A model generated the notes under the pieces. That model saw nothing but the letters and a program-made list of their open reading frames with translations, was not told where the DNA came from and did not search any database. This document shows positions 55,760-63,864 of a stretch of 64,000 nt of DNA, piece after piece. Both the position numbers and the translations under genes were made by a program. Each line of letters begins with the position of its first letter. The first letter of the stretch is position 1. Source of the DNA: Bacillota bacterium (GTDB lineage Bacteria; Bacillota; Clostridia; Peptostreptococcales; Anaerovoracaceae); assembly GCA_017433375.1 (NCBI GenBank), contig JAFRHG010000029.1, positions 21,425 to 85,424 of the forward strand, read 5' to 3'.

Positions 55760-55813
55760 AACGCCGAAGACGGCAGGGAAGTGGAAAGGCAACAGACGAC
55801 AGGAGAAAAAAAC

Positions 55814-55843
55814 AACAGGCGGTCAGCAGTGGCCGCCTGTTTT
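55814..55843. terminator. Bidirectional terminator between convergent genes
   Basis: AACAGGCGG (55814-55822) pairs with CCGCCTGTT (55833-55841), flanked by an A-run on the left and TTTT on the right. It serves the CoA-transferase gene and the converging minus-strand gene, whose stop codon lies inside the loop. Confidence 0.85.
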
Positions 55844-56473
55844 AATGAATTCGCATTTTTCCCGGAGGACGCATTCGCCGCAAGTGGCGAGCCGTCCCTT
55901 CACCGGCACATCGGACAGCCCGATGAGCGCCGTGATGGACTTGCTGGGGACCATCATATTCCCGGCGGTCAGGGTGAGGCCGATTTTTCGCGGCGCATCC
56001 ACCAGGGTCAGAAGATCCCGCTGGCAGGACAGGGGATAGTCGCCGTACCCGGGACTGAAGCGGGGGGTGAAGAATCGGCCGGGGGCGCGGGCGGTGATCT
56101 CCGCCTCAAGCTGCGCCTCCGCCTCATCGGCGATCTGCTCGACCAGGACGGACGCTCCCGTGTCCAGGAGCAGGGCCATGGCCATGCCGGCCGTCTGCCA
56201 TTTCCGGATCAGGGCGTCGATCTCGGTGCCGGCGGTCACCGCCAGAAGGGCCGACTGATCGCAGCCTTCCAGGTGCTTTTGGATGGAGAAGCCGTCCTCG
56301 GGAACCTGAGACCGGGAAAGGACGCGGTAAATCCCCCGGGGCCGGACGCTGCCCAGAAGCAGCCGCTCCGCCTCGTCCATCTGCCTCCGCAGGGCGTCGT
56401 CGGGTTCGCCGTCGACGTGCAGATAGTTCAGCCATTCCTCCCGCCGCAGGGACCGGGGCACGGTCAGTTTCAT
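55823..56473 (-). CDS. Stand-alone MetH reactivation-domain-like protein
   Basis: 216 residues resembling the C-terminal reactivation domain of cobalamin-dependent methionine synthase (MetH): RFSPGYGDYP, the AdoMet-contacting RxxxGY-type block, followed by VPSKSITALIGLS. The last 30 residues carry TCGECVLREKC, a Cys cluster seen in the free-standing clostridial versions. In MetH this domain holds AdoMet and helps remethylate oxidised cob(II)alamin. Clostridial methionine synthases are often split and use a separate activator. No metH is in the window. GAAAGGAAA lies upstream of the start. Confidence 0.85.
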   Translation of the reverse strand: MKLTVPRSLRREEWLNYLHVDGEPDDALRRQMDEAERLLLGSVRPRGIYRVLSRSQVPEDGFSIQKHLEGCDQSALLAVTAGTEIDALIRKWQTAGMAMALLLDTGASVLVEQIADEAEAQLEAEITARAPGRFFTPRFSPGYGDYPLSCQRDLLTLVDAPRKIGLTLTAGNMMVPSKSITALIGLSDVPVKGRLATCGECVLREKCEFIKTGGHC

Positions 56474-56489
56474 CGCGGTTTCCTTTCTT

Positions 56490-56563
56490 CCCTCTCATCC
56501 GGCCGCCGAAAACACGGGGCGGCCCTCTCATCCGGCCGCCGAAAACACGGGGCGGCCCTCTCA
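56490..56563. repeat. 33-bp tandem direct repeat
   Basis: Two identical 33-base units (56490-56522, 56523-56555) plus eight bases of a third. On the minus strand each unit can form a small CCGCC/GGCGG hairpin. The repeat lies in the predicted 5' leader of the MetH-reactivation-like gene, between its promoter and its ribosome-binding site. Confidence 0.85.
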
Positions 56564-56572
56564 GTCTGCCTG

Positions 56573-56602
56573 ATTATACCGCCCGGCGCCGCGCCCTGTC
56601 AA
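56573..56602 (-). promoter_or_regulatory. Promoter of the MetH-reactivation-like gene
   Basis: On the minus strand: TTGACA (56602-56597), 18-base spacer, TATAAT (56578-56573). Transcription would start near 56566, giving a leader of about 95 bases that includes the tandem repeat. Confidence 0.75.
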
Positions 56603-56726
56603 CGAGGCGGCCATCGGCAGGCAAAAGCAATCATTTTGACAGGCAAAAGCAATCCCGGATGTGGTATACTTATTCCAAACAGCAACAGGAATAACATCAG
56701 GGACAGAGAACAGGAGACAGACAGCG

Positions 56727-58118
56727 ATGGCGGAAATGGGAAATCTATTTGTGAAGATGGTCGGCACTCTGGCGGTGCTGATCGTGGTCGCCTTTTTTGT
56801 CGGGGGCAGCGATGTGCTGTCCAGGCTGGCGGATGCCCGGCGGACGTGGAAGAACTCCCTTCTCCTCGGCCTCATGGGCGGCATCTTCGGCATCTACGGC
56901 AACCTGGCCGGCATCAACCTGGGCGGCGCGGTGGTTTCCATACGTGACGTGGGTCCCATGCTCGCCGGATTTCTCGGAGGACCCTACGCCGGCCTCCTTG
57001 CCGGTCTCATCGCCGGCGCCCACCGCCTGACCATGGGCGGGATCACAGCGACGGCCTGCATCATCGCCACCTGCCTCATCGGCACCATCTGCGGGCTGCT
57101 GTCCAGAAAATATCACGATAAGCTCATCCGCCCGAAATACGCATTTCCGGTGGGCGCGCTGATGGAGATGATGCATCTGTCCATCGTTCTGCTGATCGTC
57201 AAGCCCTTTTCCACGGCCTGGGATATCGTCAGCCGGATCGCCATCCCCTTTATTCTGATCAATGCGGCCGGATTCACGGCGCTGATATTCATCATCGTAT
57301 ACATCCAAAAGTACCGCAAAAACGAAATGGAACAGAGCCGGCTGCAGTCGGAGCTGGAGGCGGCCACGACCATTCAGCATTCCCTGCTGCCCCCGATTTC
57401 GGACCGCTTCCCCGGCCGGGAGGAGATCGGCCTGGCGGCGTCCATGAATGCCGCCAAGGAAGTGGGCGGCGACTTTTACGATTTCTTCTTCATAGACCGG
57501 GATCATATGGCGGTCGTCATCGCCGATGTTTCGGGCAAGGGCATCCCGGCAGCCCTGTTCATGGCCAACGCCAAGCAGACCCTGCAGAACTGCATCCGGG
57601 ATATCCCGAATTTCTCGGAAGCGGTCTCCACGGCCAACAACAGCCTCTGCGAGAACAATGAGATGGAGATGTTTGTCACGGCGTGGATCGGCATTCTGGA
57701 CATTCCCACCGGGCAGGTGGAATACATCTGCGCCGGGCACAATCCTCCCGTGCTGATTTCCGGCAGCCGCGCTGTCTTCGTGAAGGGACGCTCCGGCATC
57801 GTGCTGGCCGGTATGGAGGAGTTCTGCTACGTGAAGCAGACGGTGCAGATGAAGCCGGGGGATATGCTCTACCTCTACACCGACGGAGTGACGGAGGCGG
57901 AGGACACCGGCCATGGGCTCTACGGCGAGGATCGGCTGCTCAGCTGCCTGCAGGGCGGGGGAGACCTGTCCGCGGACGATGTGCTGCGCCGTGTCAGGGA
58001 AGATGTGGACCGCCATGTGAAAGGCGCGGATCAGTTTGACGATATGACCATGCTGTGCCTGCAGTATCGGGGCCCGGCAGGGACCGGAGGGGAACCGGAT
58101 GAAGTACAGCGTGCCTGA
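56727..58118 (+). CDS. 5TM-LYT sensor fused to SpoIIE/RsbU-type PP2C phosphatase
   Basis: 463 residues from ATG 56727 behind CAGGAGA. Six or so membrane helices with the LytS-type 5TM block (LAGINLGGAVVSIRDVGPML, GGPYAGLLAGLIAGAHR) form the sensor. A short linker leads to a SpoIIE-type phosphatase: AAKEVGGDFYDFFFI, VIADVSGKGIPAALFMA, YTDGVTEAED and FDDMTMLCL contain the metal-binding Asp residues. Such enzymes dephosphorylate anti-anti-sigma factors; the ligand sensed is unknown and no partner-switch genes are adjacent. Confidence 0.9.
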   Translation: MAEMGNLFVKMVGTLAVLIVVAFFVGGSDVLSRLADARRTWKNSLLLGLMGGIFGIYGNLAGINLGGAVVSIRDVGPMLAGFLGGPYAGLLAGLIAGAHRLTMGGITATACIIATCLIGTICGLLSRKYHDKLIRPKYAFPVGALMEMMHLSIVLLIVKPFSTAWDIVSRIAIPFILINAAGFTALIFIIVYIQKYRKNEMEQSRLQSELEAATTIQHSLLPPISDRFPGREEIGLAASMNAAKEVGGDFYDFFFIDRDHMAVVIADVSGKGIPAALFMANAKQTLQNCIRDIPNFSEAVSTANNSLCENNEMEMFVTAWIGILDIPTGQVEYICAGHNPPVLISGSRAVFVKGRSGIVLAGMEEFCYVKQTVQMKPGDMLYLYTDGVTEAEDTGHGLYGEDRLLSCLQGGGDLSADDVLRRVREDVDRHVKGADQFDDMTMLCLQYRGPAGTGGEPDEVQRA

Positions 58119-58233
58119 CCGCATGACCATGGTCATGAAAAAGGACGCGTGGGAGTGCGTCTCCGATCCGTCCAAAACAGCCCGCGAACTGCTGACGACA
58201 GTACTGGGGGACGAGCCTTATCAGGTCTGGTAG
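58099..58233 (+). CDS. Small 44-residue protein after the SpoIIE-type phosphatase
   Basis: ATG 58099 is preceded by GGAGGGG at the right distance and overlaps the phosphatase gene by 20 bases; the frame ends at TAG 58231-58233. The sequence (MKYSVPDRMTMVMKKDAWEC...) is charged and soluble. No family recognised. Good ribosome-binding site and tight coupling make it plausible, but it is short enough to be chance. Confidence 0.45.
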   Translation: MKYSVPDRMTMVMKKDAWECVSDPSKTARELLTTVLGDEPYQVW

Positions 58234-58248
58234 GCCCGCAGGCTGCCG

Positions 58249-59022
58249 ATGGAGTATTTCTGGAAACAGTATGAAGATCTGCCGGAAGGCCTGGGATACG
58301 GCCGGTTCAGCCCGGAACACTGGATGACCCTTGCGGTCGTCGCCGGGCTGATCCTCTGCGCCGCCCTGCTCTTTCGGCGGATGGACAGGAAGGGCCGGGA
58401 GCGGGTGCTCCTGGTCATTCCATTTGTGATGATCGCGCTGGAAATCGGAAAGGACCTGTTTCTCTGCAGCGCTCACCGTTTTGATGTGGGCTACCTGCCC
58501 CTGCACATGTGCAGCCTCGGCGTCTTCGTCTTCCTGCTGTCCGCCCTGGCAAAGGGCAAACGCTGGAAGGGCATATTCGGAGAGATCGCCGTCACCCTGA
58601 TCCTGCCGGGGTCCGTGGCGGCGTTGCTTTTCCCTGACTGGGCCCATCTCTATCCGGTCTGGAATTTCATGAATCTCTACGGATACGCCTGGCACGGATT
58701 CCTTGTGCTGTATCCCATTCTCTGCCTGCTGAACGGCCAGGTCCACCCGAGCATCCGGCACATTCACTACGACCTGCTGTTTCTCCTCTGCACGGTGCCG
58801 CCGGTATACGTTTTCGACCGGGCCTTTCACACCAACTACATGTTCGTGAACTGGCCGCCGAAGGGAACGCCCCTGGAGCTGATCGCCTCGGTCACGGGTC
58901 CCCAGTGGTATCTGGCGGGGTACGCCCTCTTCTCCGCGGCCGTGATCCTGGGGGTCTATCTGATCATCGAGGCGGCAGGACTGATCAGGCGGCGGAGGGG
59001 CAAAGGCAATCCTGCGCGCTGA
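58249..59022 (+). CDS. YwaF/TIGR02206-like integral membrane protein
   Basis: 257 residues with seven membrane helices. The block VGYLPLHMCSLGVFVFLL and the helix around NFMNLYGYAWHGFLVLYPIL match the YwaF family, whose function is unknown. It lies 15 bases after the small ORF and may be co-transcribed with the phosphatase gene. The only obvious polar membrane residues are the conserved His in PLHMC and AWHGF, which could bind a ligand or metal; this is speculation. Confidence 0.82.
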   Translation: MEYFWKQYEDLPEGLGYGRFSPEHWMTLAVVAGLILCAALLFRRMDRKGRERVLLVIPFVMIALEIGKDLFLCSAHRFDVGYLPLHMCSLGVFVFLLSALAKGKRWKGIFGEIAVTLILPGSVAALLFPDWAHLYPVWNFMNLYGYAWHGFLVLYPILCLLNGQVHPSIRHIHYDLLFLLCTVPPVYVFDRAFHTNYMFVNWPPKGTPLELIASVTGPQWYLAGYALFSAAVILGVYLIIEAAGLIRRRRGKGNPAR

Positions 59023-59071
59023 CACAGTAATGTGGTAGAAAATAACTGTGGTAAAGAAGCGCGTTTCCCGG

Positions 59072-59088
59072 TATAATTACTGTATAAT
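59072..59088 (+). promoter_or_regulatory. Twin -10 elements before the GGDEF/EAL gene
   Basis: TATAAT occurs at 59072-59077 and again at 59083-59088, 11 bases apart. Neither has a convincing -35 box at 17 bases, so an activator may be needed. The ribosome-binding site GGGGGAGAG and ATG 59114 follow. Confidence 0.45.
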
Positions 59089-59113
59089 AGTGTGTAAGCA
59101 GGGGGAGAGTCTC

Positions 59114-62100
59114 ATGAAGGAGCACAAGTTCAGCGAAGAACAATTCAATATGCTGGAAAGTCTGCCTGTTCCTCTGGCCGTTTATCAGTTCCTCGATAAA
59201 CGGGTCGTAGTGCGCGCCCTTTCGGCGGGTTTCTGCGAACTCTTTGGATTCGAGAACCGGGGAGAGGCCTACGAGGTGATGAGTACCGATATATACAGTA
59301 CGGCCCATCCCGACGACGCCTCCCGCATAGCTGACGCCGCGTACCGCTTTGCCATGGAGGAGGCTCCCTTCGAAGTGGTTTACCGGGTGAGGGCCGGAAA
59401 GGAGGCAGCCTATCGGATCGTCCATGCCAGGGGAGAACACGTCTACCTGAAGGACGGGACAAGGCTGGCCTATGTCTGGTATACCGACGAAGGCAACTAT
59501 ACCGGAGAGGATGACACCCAGAAGGAAGCCCTCCGGGATGTTTTCCGTTCCGCTCTTCGCGAGGAGAGCATGATCAAGGCGAACTATTATGATAATCTCA
59601 CCGGCCTGCCCAGTATGTCCTATTTCTTCGAACTGGTCGAGGCCGGGCGGAAAGAGCTTCGCCGGCAGGGCAAGACACCGGCGGTGCTGTTCTTTGACCT
59701 GAGCGGAATGAAATACTTCAATCAGAAATACGGATTCGCCCAGGGCGATCAGCTGCTCCGGGAGGTGGCAGGCGTTCTCTCCCGCCATTTCAGCAGCCAG
59801 AACTGCAGCCGCTTCGGCCAGGACCATTTCGCTGTCCTGACCGACGCCGAGAGACTGGAAGAACGGCTGGGCGATGTCATTTCCGACTACTCCCTGGTCA
59901 ATGAGTGCCAGAACCTTCCCGTTCGGATCGGAATCTATCTCGATGAAGAAGAAGGCGTGGATTCGGACCGGGCATGCGACCGGGCCAAATACGCCTGTGA
60001 CTCCATCGGCGATGCCTATACCTCCAGCTATACCTACTTCAGCGAGGATATGCTGCAGGAGGCGGAGAACCGGCAGTACATCATCAATAACCTCCAGCGG
60101 GCACTGAAAGAACAGTGGATCCAGGTCTACTACCAGCCCATCGTCCGGACGGCGAGCGGCAAGGTATGCAACGAAGAAGCGCTGGCCCGGTGGGTCGATC
60201 CCGAACTGGGACTCCTTTCCCCGGCGGAATTCATCCCCGCCCTGGAAGACGCGCGGCAGATCTACATGCTGGATCTTTATGTGGTCGAACAGGTTCTGGA
60301 GAAGATGAAGGGCCAGGCGTCGGAAGGGCTGTACGTGGTGCCGATCTCCGTGAATCTGTCCCGGGTGGACTTCGAGACGAGTGATATCGTGGAGGAGATC
60401 CGCCGGCGCGTGGACGCGGCGGGAGTTGAACGGGAGAAGCTGGTCATCGAAATCACCGAGAGCACCCTGGGCAGCAATTTTGAGTTCATGAAGGAGCAGA
60501 TCGAACGGTTCCAGAGCCTGGGCTTCCAGGTGTGGATGGATGACTTCGGCAGCGGCTATTCCTCCCTCGATCTGCTGCAGAACATACACTTCGATCTCAT
60601 CAAGTTCGATATGCAGTTCATGCGGAATTTCGACGAGCATCCGGAAGGAAGGGTCATCCTCACGGAGCTGGTGCGCATGGCCATCGGCCTGGGCACCGAC
60701 TCTCTCTGCGAAGGTGTGGAGACCATCGAGCAGATGGACTTCCTGCGGGAGATCGGCTGCACCAAGCTGCAGGGATACTACTTCTGCTGCCCCATTCCCA
60801 TGGAAAAGATCCTGGAACGGTACCGCAGGGGCCGGCAGATCGGATTCGAGAATCCGGAGGAGAGGGCATATTTCACCGCTCTTGGGCGGATCAATCTCTA
60901 CGATCCCTCCTTCATCGCCACCGAGAGCCAGGAACCGCTGAAGAACTATTTCAACACGGTTCCCATGGCGGTCTATGAAAGTACGGCGGAGATGTGCGAA
61001 ATGATTCGGTGCAACGAATCCTACCGGGAGTTCATGAAGAGATTGTTCGGTCTGGACGATTTCGCCCGGGGCGTGATCTATGCGGATGTAAAGGACGGTG
61101 TGGGATCCGGATTCATCCAGGCTATCCGGCAGTGCGGCCAGAACGGAAACCAGATCATTATCGACGAGCCGATGCCGGACAACACCACGGTTCACGCGCT
61201 GATCAAGCGTATCGCGGTCAACCCGGTGCGGCACACATCGGCGCTGGCGGTCGTCGTTCTCGGCATTCTGGAAAACTCCACGGAGAACATCGGCCTGAGT
61301 TATGCCCAGGTGGCCAACGCCCTGTCCTCCGACTACTTTGACCTCTTCTATGTGGATCTGGTCACGGAAGACTTCAATCAGTACAGCTCCAATCAGCAGC
61401 ACGGCGGCCTGGACGTGGAGCGGAACGGCAAGGACTTCTTCCGCGCCGCCCGGGAGGACGCCCTGACGATGCTCTACGAGGAGGACCGGGAATACTTCAA
61501 CCGATCCTTTACCAAGAAGAACGTTATCCACGCACTGGACACCCGGGGGACCTTTACCCTGACCTACCGCCTGCTCATGGACGGGCAGCCGATCTATGTC
61601 AACATGAAGGCCGTCCGGATGAAGGGCGATGACCGCCATATCATCATCGGCGTCAACAACGTCAACGCCCAGATGCAGGAGAAGAAAGCGCTGGAGCAGA
61701 TCGAAGAAGAGCGGGCGACCTTCGCCCGGATCTCGGCACTTGCCGGCAACTTTATTGCGATCTATACCGTGGATCCCGCGACAGACCGCTACACGGAATA
61801 CCGGTCCAGCACCGATTTCAAGGAACTGGGCATACCCAAATCCGGTGAGGACTTCTTCAACACATCCCGCAGGAACACGGAGAAGATCGTCTTCCTTGAG
61901 GACAGGGATTACGTCATGGACCGCTTTACCAAGGACAAGATCATGCAGGCGATCGCAAGGGATGGATTCTTTGAGCTGCAGTACAGGCTCATGATCGACG
62001 GCCGGCCGCAGCGCGTACGGCTCAGGGCGGCGATGGTCAAGGAAAAGACCGGCCCCCAGCTGATCATCGGCATGAACAATATCGATGCCCGAGTCGAACA

Positions 62101-62128
62101 GGGAGCAGCGGAAATGCCCAGGCACTGA
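59114..62128 (+). CDS. Degenerate GGDEF, intact EAL protein (c-di-GMP phosphodiesterase)
   Basis: 1004 residues from ATG 59114. An N-terminal PAS-like domain (about 10-145) is followed by a GGDEF fold in which the signature reads GQDHF (235-239), so it is probably not a cyclase. The EAL domain keeps its motifs: EAL (355-357), SVNLSR, IEITES, DDFGSGYSSL, IKFD, EGVET and KLQGYYF, so c-di-GMP hydrolysis is likely. Two more PAS-like modules (roughly 600-990), each with an NTxxI...EDRxYxxxxFTK pattern, form the C-terminal half, an unusual place for sensors. No transmembrane segment. Regulation by several small ligands is inferred. Confidence 0.9.
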   Translation: MKEHKFSEEQFNMLESLPVPLAVYQFLDKRVVVRALSAGFCELFGFENRGEAYEVMSTDIYSTAHPDDASRIADAAYRFAMEEAPFEVVYRVRAGKEAAYRIVHARGEHVYLKDGTRLAYVWYTDEGNYTGEDDTQKEALRDVFRSALREESMIKANYYDNLTGLPSMSYFFELVEAGRKELRRQGKTPAVLFFDLSGMKYFNQKYGFAQGDQLLREVAGVLSRHFSSQNCSRFGQDHFAVLTDAERLEERLGDVISDYSLVNECQNLPVRIGIYLDEEEGVDSDRACDRAKYACDSIGDAYTSSYTYFSEDMLQEAENRQYIINNLQRALKEQWIQVYYQPIVRTASGKVCNEEALARWVDPELGLLSPAEFIPALEDARQIYMLDLYVVEQVLEKMKGQASEGLYVVPISVNLSRVDFETSDIVEEIRRRVDAAGVEREKLVIEITESTLGSNFEFMKEQIERFQSLGFQVWMDDFGSGYSSLDLLQNIHFDLIKFDMQFMRNFDEHPEGRVILTELVRMAIGLGTDSLCEGVETIEQMDFLREIGCTKLQGYYFCCPIPMEKILERYRRGRQIGFENPEERAYFTALGRINLYDPSFIATESQEPLKNYFNTVPMAVYESTAEMCEMIRCNESYREFMKRLFGLDDFARGVIYADVKDGVGSGFIQAIRQCGQNGNQIIIDEPMPDNTTVHALIKRIAVNPVRHTSALAVVVLGILENSTENIGLSYAQVANALSSDYFDLFYVDLVTEDFNQYSSNQQHGGLDVERNGKDFFRAAREDALTMLYEEDREYFNRSFTKKNVIHALDTRGTFTLTYRLLMDGQPIYVNMKAVRMKGDDRHIIIGVNNVNAQMQEKKALEQIEEERATFARISALAGNFIAIYTVDPATDRYTEYRSSTDFKELGIPKSGEDFFNTSRRNTEKIVFLEDRDYVMDRFTKDKIMQAIARDGFFELQYRLMIDGRPQRVRLRAAMVKEKTGPQLIIGMNNIDARVEQGAAEMPRH

Positions 62129-62187
62129 CCGGCGCGGGGTGAAGCACCCGCCGGCGCGGGCGGCCGAAAAAAACAGAATGACACGAC

Positions 62188-62229
62188 AAAAGATCCCGTC
62201 GATGGGCACAGTATCGGCGGGATCTTTTT
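62188..62229. terminator. Bidirectional terminator
   Basis: AAAAGATCCCGTCGAT (62188-62203) pairs with ATCGGCGGGATCTTTT, one wobble, followed by T residues on the plus strand and mirrored by the A-run for the minus strand. It separates the EAL gene from the convergent small membrane-protein genes. Confidence 0.92.
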
Positions 62230-62250
62230 CAGGGTTTAGCGTCGTATAGT

Positions 62251-62562
62251 CTATCTCCTGGTCAATGCGGCTTTGACCGTTCCTCTCGGATCGGAAACGA
62301 GAACGATGACGGTCCAGATGATCAGCGCCAGCGCGACCACGGAGAATCCGAGGAACGCGTCGTTGAGCATATCGGAGCCTGCCGGCGCGAAGTAATCGGC
62401 CTTGAGCTCGGAAAATTCAAATACCGCGTCGATGGTCCACATCAGGGAAGCGCCCCAGAACATCCAGCAGAGAACGCCGATCTTCAGATCACGCAGACCC
62501 GGCTTCGTGTACCAGATCAGGGTAGCTGCGACAGCGGCGAAGATTGTGATCAGTAAAGTCAT
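62251..62562 (-). CDS. Small unknown membrane protein B of a pair
   Basis: 103 residues, three predicted membrane helices, with the polar segment FSELKADYFAPAGSDMLNDAF between helices two and three. Not recognised. It follows protein A after four bases on the same strand, so the two are almost certainly translated together and may form a complex. The acidic external loop and the Trp-rich helix (VLCWMFWGASLMWTID) are its main features. Confidence 0.78.
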   Translation of the reverse strand: MTLLITIFAAVAATLIWYTKPGLRDLKIGVLCWMFWGASLMWTIDAVFEFSELKADYFAPAGSDMLNDAFLGFSVVALALIIWTVIVLVSDPRGTVKAALTRR

Positions 62563-62565
62563 GTC

Positions 62566-62982
62566 CTACACCTCCTGGGTTGCTTTTTCTTCAGGCACCG
62601 CTCTCTTCTCGATGATGCCGGTCACGATAACCATTCCCACCCATACGGCGGTGATCAGCAGGGCCATGCACACGCCGACAGTGGACATCTCATGGAGCAT
62701 TTCGGCCGTATCGCCGGGATCGGCGGCGGCCGTCAGGAATGGCGGATAGGGAACCACCTCGCCGTGCCACAGATGCTCAAAGCACAGAAGGACCGCGCCG
62801 CCCCAGAGCATGTTGGACAGCCATCTGAGCTTTCTGGAGAAGGGAACCTTCTTCGGGGTCTCGGGAGCGCTGACGTGGGATTCGGTTTCGATCTTCGTCA
62901 GGTCCTGATCCTTCTTTTCAGCGGCCTTGGATATTACCGTCGTCACAACGGCTTCTGCTGCCGGTACTAAAAAACAAGCCAT
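62566..62982 (-). CDS. Small unknown membrane protein A of a pair
   Basis: 138 residues. It opens with MACFLVPAAEAVVTTVISK, has a charged cytoplasmic segment (about 20-60) and then two membrane helices with WLSNMLWGGAVLLCFEHLWHGE. I recall similar paired hypothetical proteins in other Clostridia but know no function. AAGGAGG precedes the start. A terminator-like hairpin lies only about 22 bases upstream, so expression is probably controlled by attenuation. Confidence 0.78.
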   Translation of the reverse strand: MACFLVPAAEAVVTTVISKAAEKKDQDLTKIETESHVSAPETPKKVPFSRKLRWLSNMLWGGAVLLCFEHLWHGEVVPYPPFLTAAADPGDTAEMLHEMSTVGVCMALLITAVWVGMVIVTGIIEKRAVPEEKATQEV

Positions 62983-63007
62983 AAATCATACCTCCTTAAA
63001 CATAAAA

Positions 63008-63057
63008 AACCACGGAACTCCCGCCGCGTTCCTGCGGCGAATCGAGCCTTCGTGGTT
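63008..63057 (-). promoter_or_regulatory. Attenuator-like hairpin in the leader of the membrane-protein pair
   Basis: Read on the minus strand, GAACCACGAA...TTCCGTGGTT closes a long stem, with an inner CGCCGC/GCGGCG hairpin and CTC/GAG pairing, and is followed by TTTTTT. Between this and the start codon there is only room for the ribosome-binding site, so the promoter must lie upstream and transcripts must read through. Confidence 0.65.
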
Positions 63058-63139
63058 CAAATAATACGTAAACTATTGATCAGTGCGGGCAGAGCCCTGC
63101 TCTTCTGAGCGCCGGTTCCTTCCTGAAACCTGTAGGGCA

Positions 63140-63168
63140 ATCATACCCCGAAGAGGAGAAAAAGTCAA
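63140..63168 (-). promoter_or_regulatory. Promoter for the attenuated leader
   Basis: On the minus strand: TTGACT (63168-63163), 17-base spacer, TATGAT (63145-63140). Transcription from near 63133 would give a leader of about 150 bases ending in the attenuator hairpin. Confidence 0.6.
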
Positions 63169-63224
63169 CACACTTTTTGTTCCGGAGGTGCCAGGGTGTC
63201 CGTTTTCGGCGGTGCCGGGAGCAC

Positions 63225-63776
63225 CTACTTCAGATAAGGATCCAGGGGATAGGCGTCCCCGTTGCCCATGACCACGTTGATGGTATGGGCATCGGCGCTC
63301 TGCACCGGTTCGACGCGGACGACATCCTCATAGCCGCCCAGCTTATCCATGATCTCGACTTTCTTGTCGTTCATCAGCACGGTGCTGTTGACCGCGGACA
63401 CGGTCTTGTCCTCTTTGATCATCAGGATGGAGTAGAATCCGCCGTTGCCGAAGGGTTCCACATAGAGATTGGTCACGCCCTCCGCCAGGGGGACCTCCGA
63501 TTCGACGGCCTTCTCAAGGTCTCCTTCGGTGCGCATGATCACCTGTCCTTCCGGTGTCAGGGCCACGGAGGGGACCTCCATGTTGAAACCGATGTCGCTG
63601 GTGAATTCCTTCGAGGTGCTGATACCGGAAGTCTCCGGTTCATCGGGGGCTTCCGTCTCCACTGCGGCCGTCGTCTCCTCCGCCGTCGTTTCCGTCGTGT
63701 TTTCCCCGCTGTCTCCGCAGGCGGTGAAGGCCAGGACCATGGTCAGGCCCAGCAAAAAGGCAATCCATTTCTTCAT
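63225..63776 (-). CDS. Lipoprotein of unknown function
   Basis: 183 residues from ATG 63776 behind GGAGGACG. A lipoprotein signal ends LAFTAC (acylated C20), followed by a Thr/Glu-rich linker (about 25-50) and a compact alpha/beta domain with GFNMEVPSVALTPEGQVIMRT and YSILMIKEDKTVSAVNSTVLMNDKKV. No family recognised. The linker suggests a wall-spanning spacer. About 57 bases separate its stop from the promoter of the next minus-strand unit. Confidence 0.82.
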   Translation of the reverse strand: MKKWIAFLLGLTMVLAFTACGDSGENTTETTAEETTAAVETEAPDEPETSGISTSKEFTSDIGFNMEVPSVALTPEGQVIMRTEGDLEKAVESEVPLAEGVTNLYVEPFGNGGFYSILMIKEDKTVSAVNSTVLMNDKKVEIMDKLGGYEDVVRVEPVQSADAHTINVVMGNGDAYPLDPYLK

Positions 63777-63864
63777 CAGTCGTCCTCCTGCAGACAGTAT
63801 ACCACAGAACCGCTGTTTCGTTGACATTGCCGAGTAATGCGGATAAAATTCTATACGGTAATAT

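Noticed and set aside
56636-56676. TTGACA...TATACT considered as promoter of the 5TM-phosphatase gene
   Set aside because: The spacer is about 23 bases, too long for a normal promoter; only the -10-like TATACT is plausible.
58985-62209. 1074-codon minus-strand open frame opposite the EAL gene
   Set aside because: Crosses the intergenic region and has no start signal; the EAL catalytic motifs on the other strand decide the coding frame.
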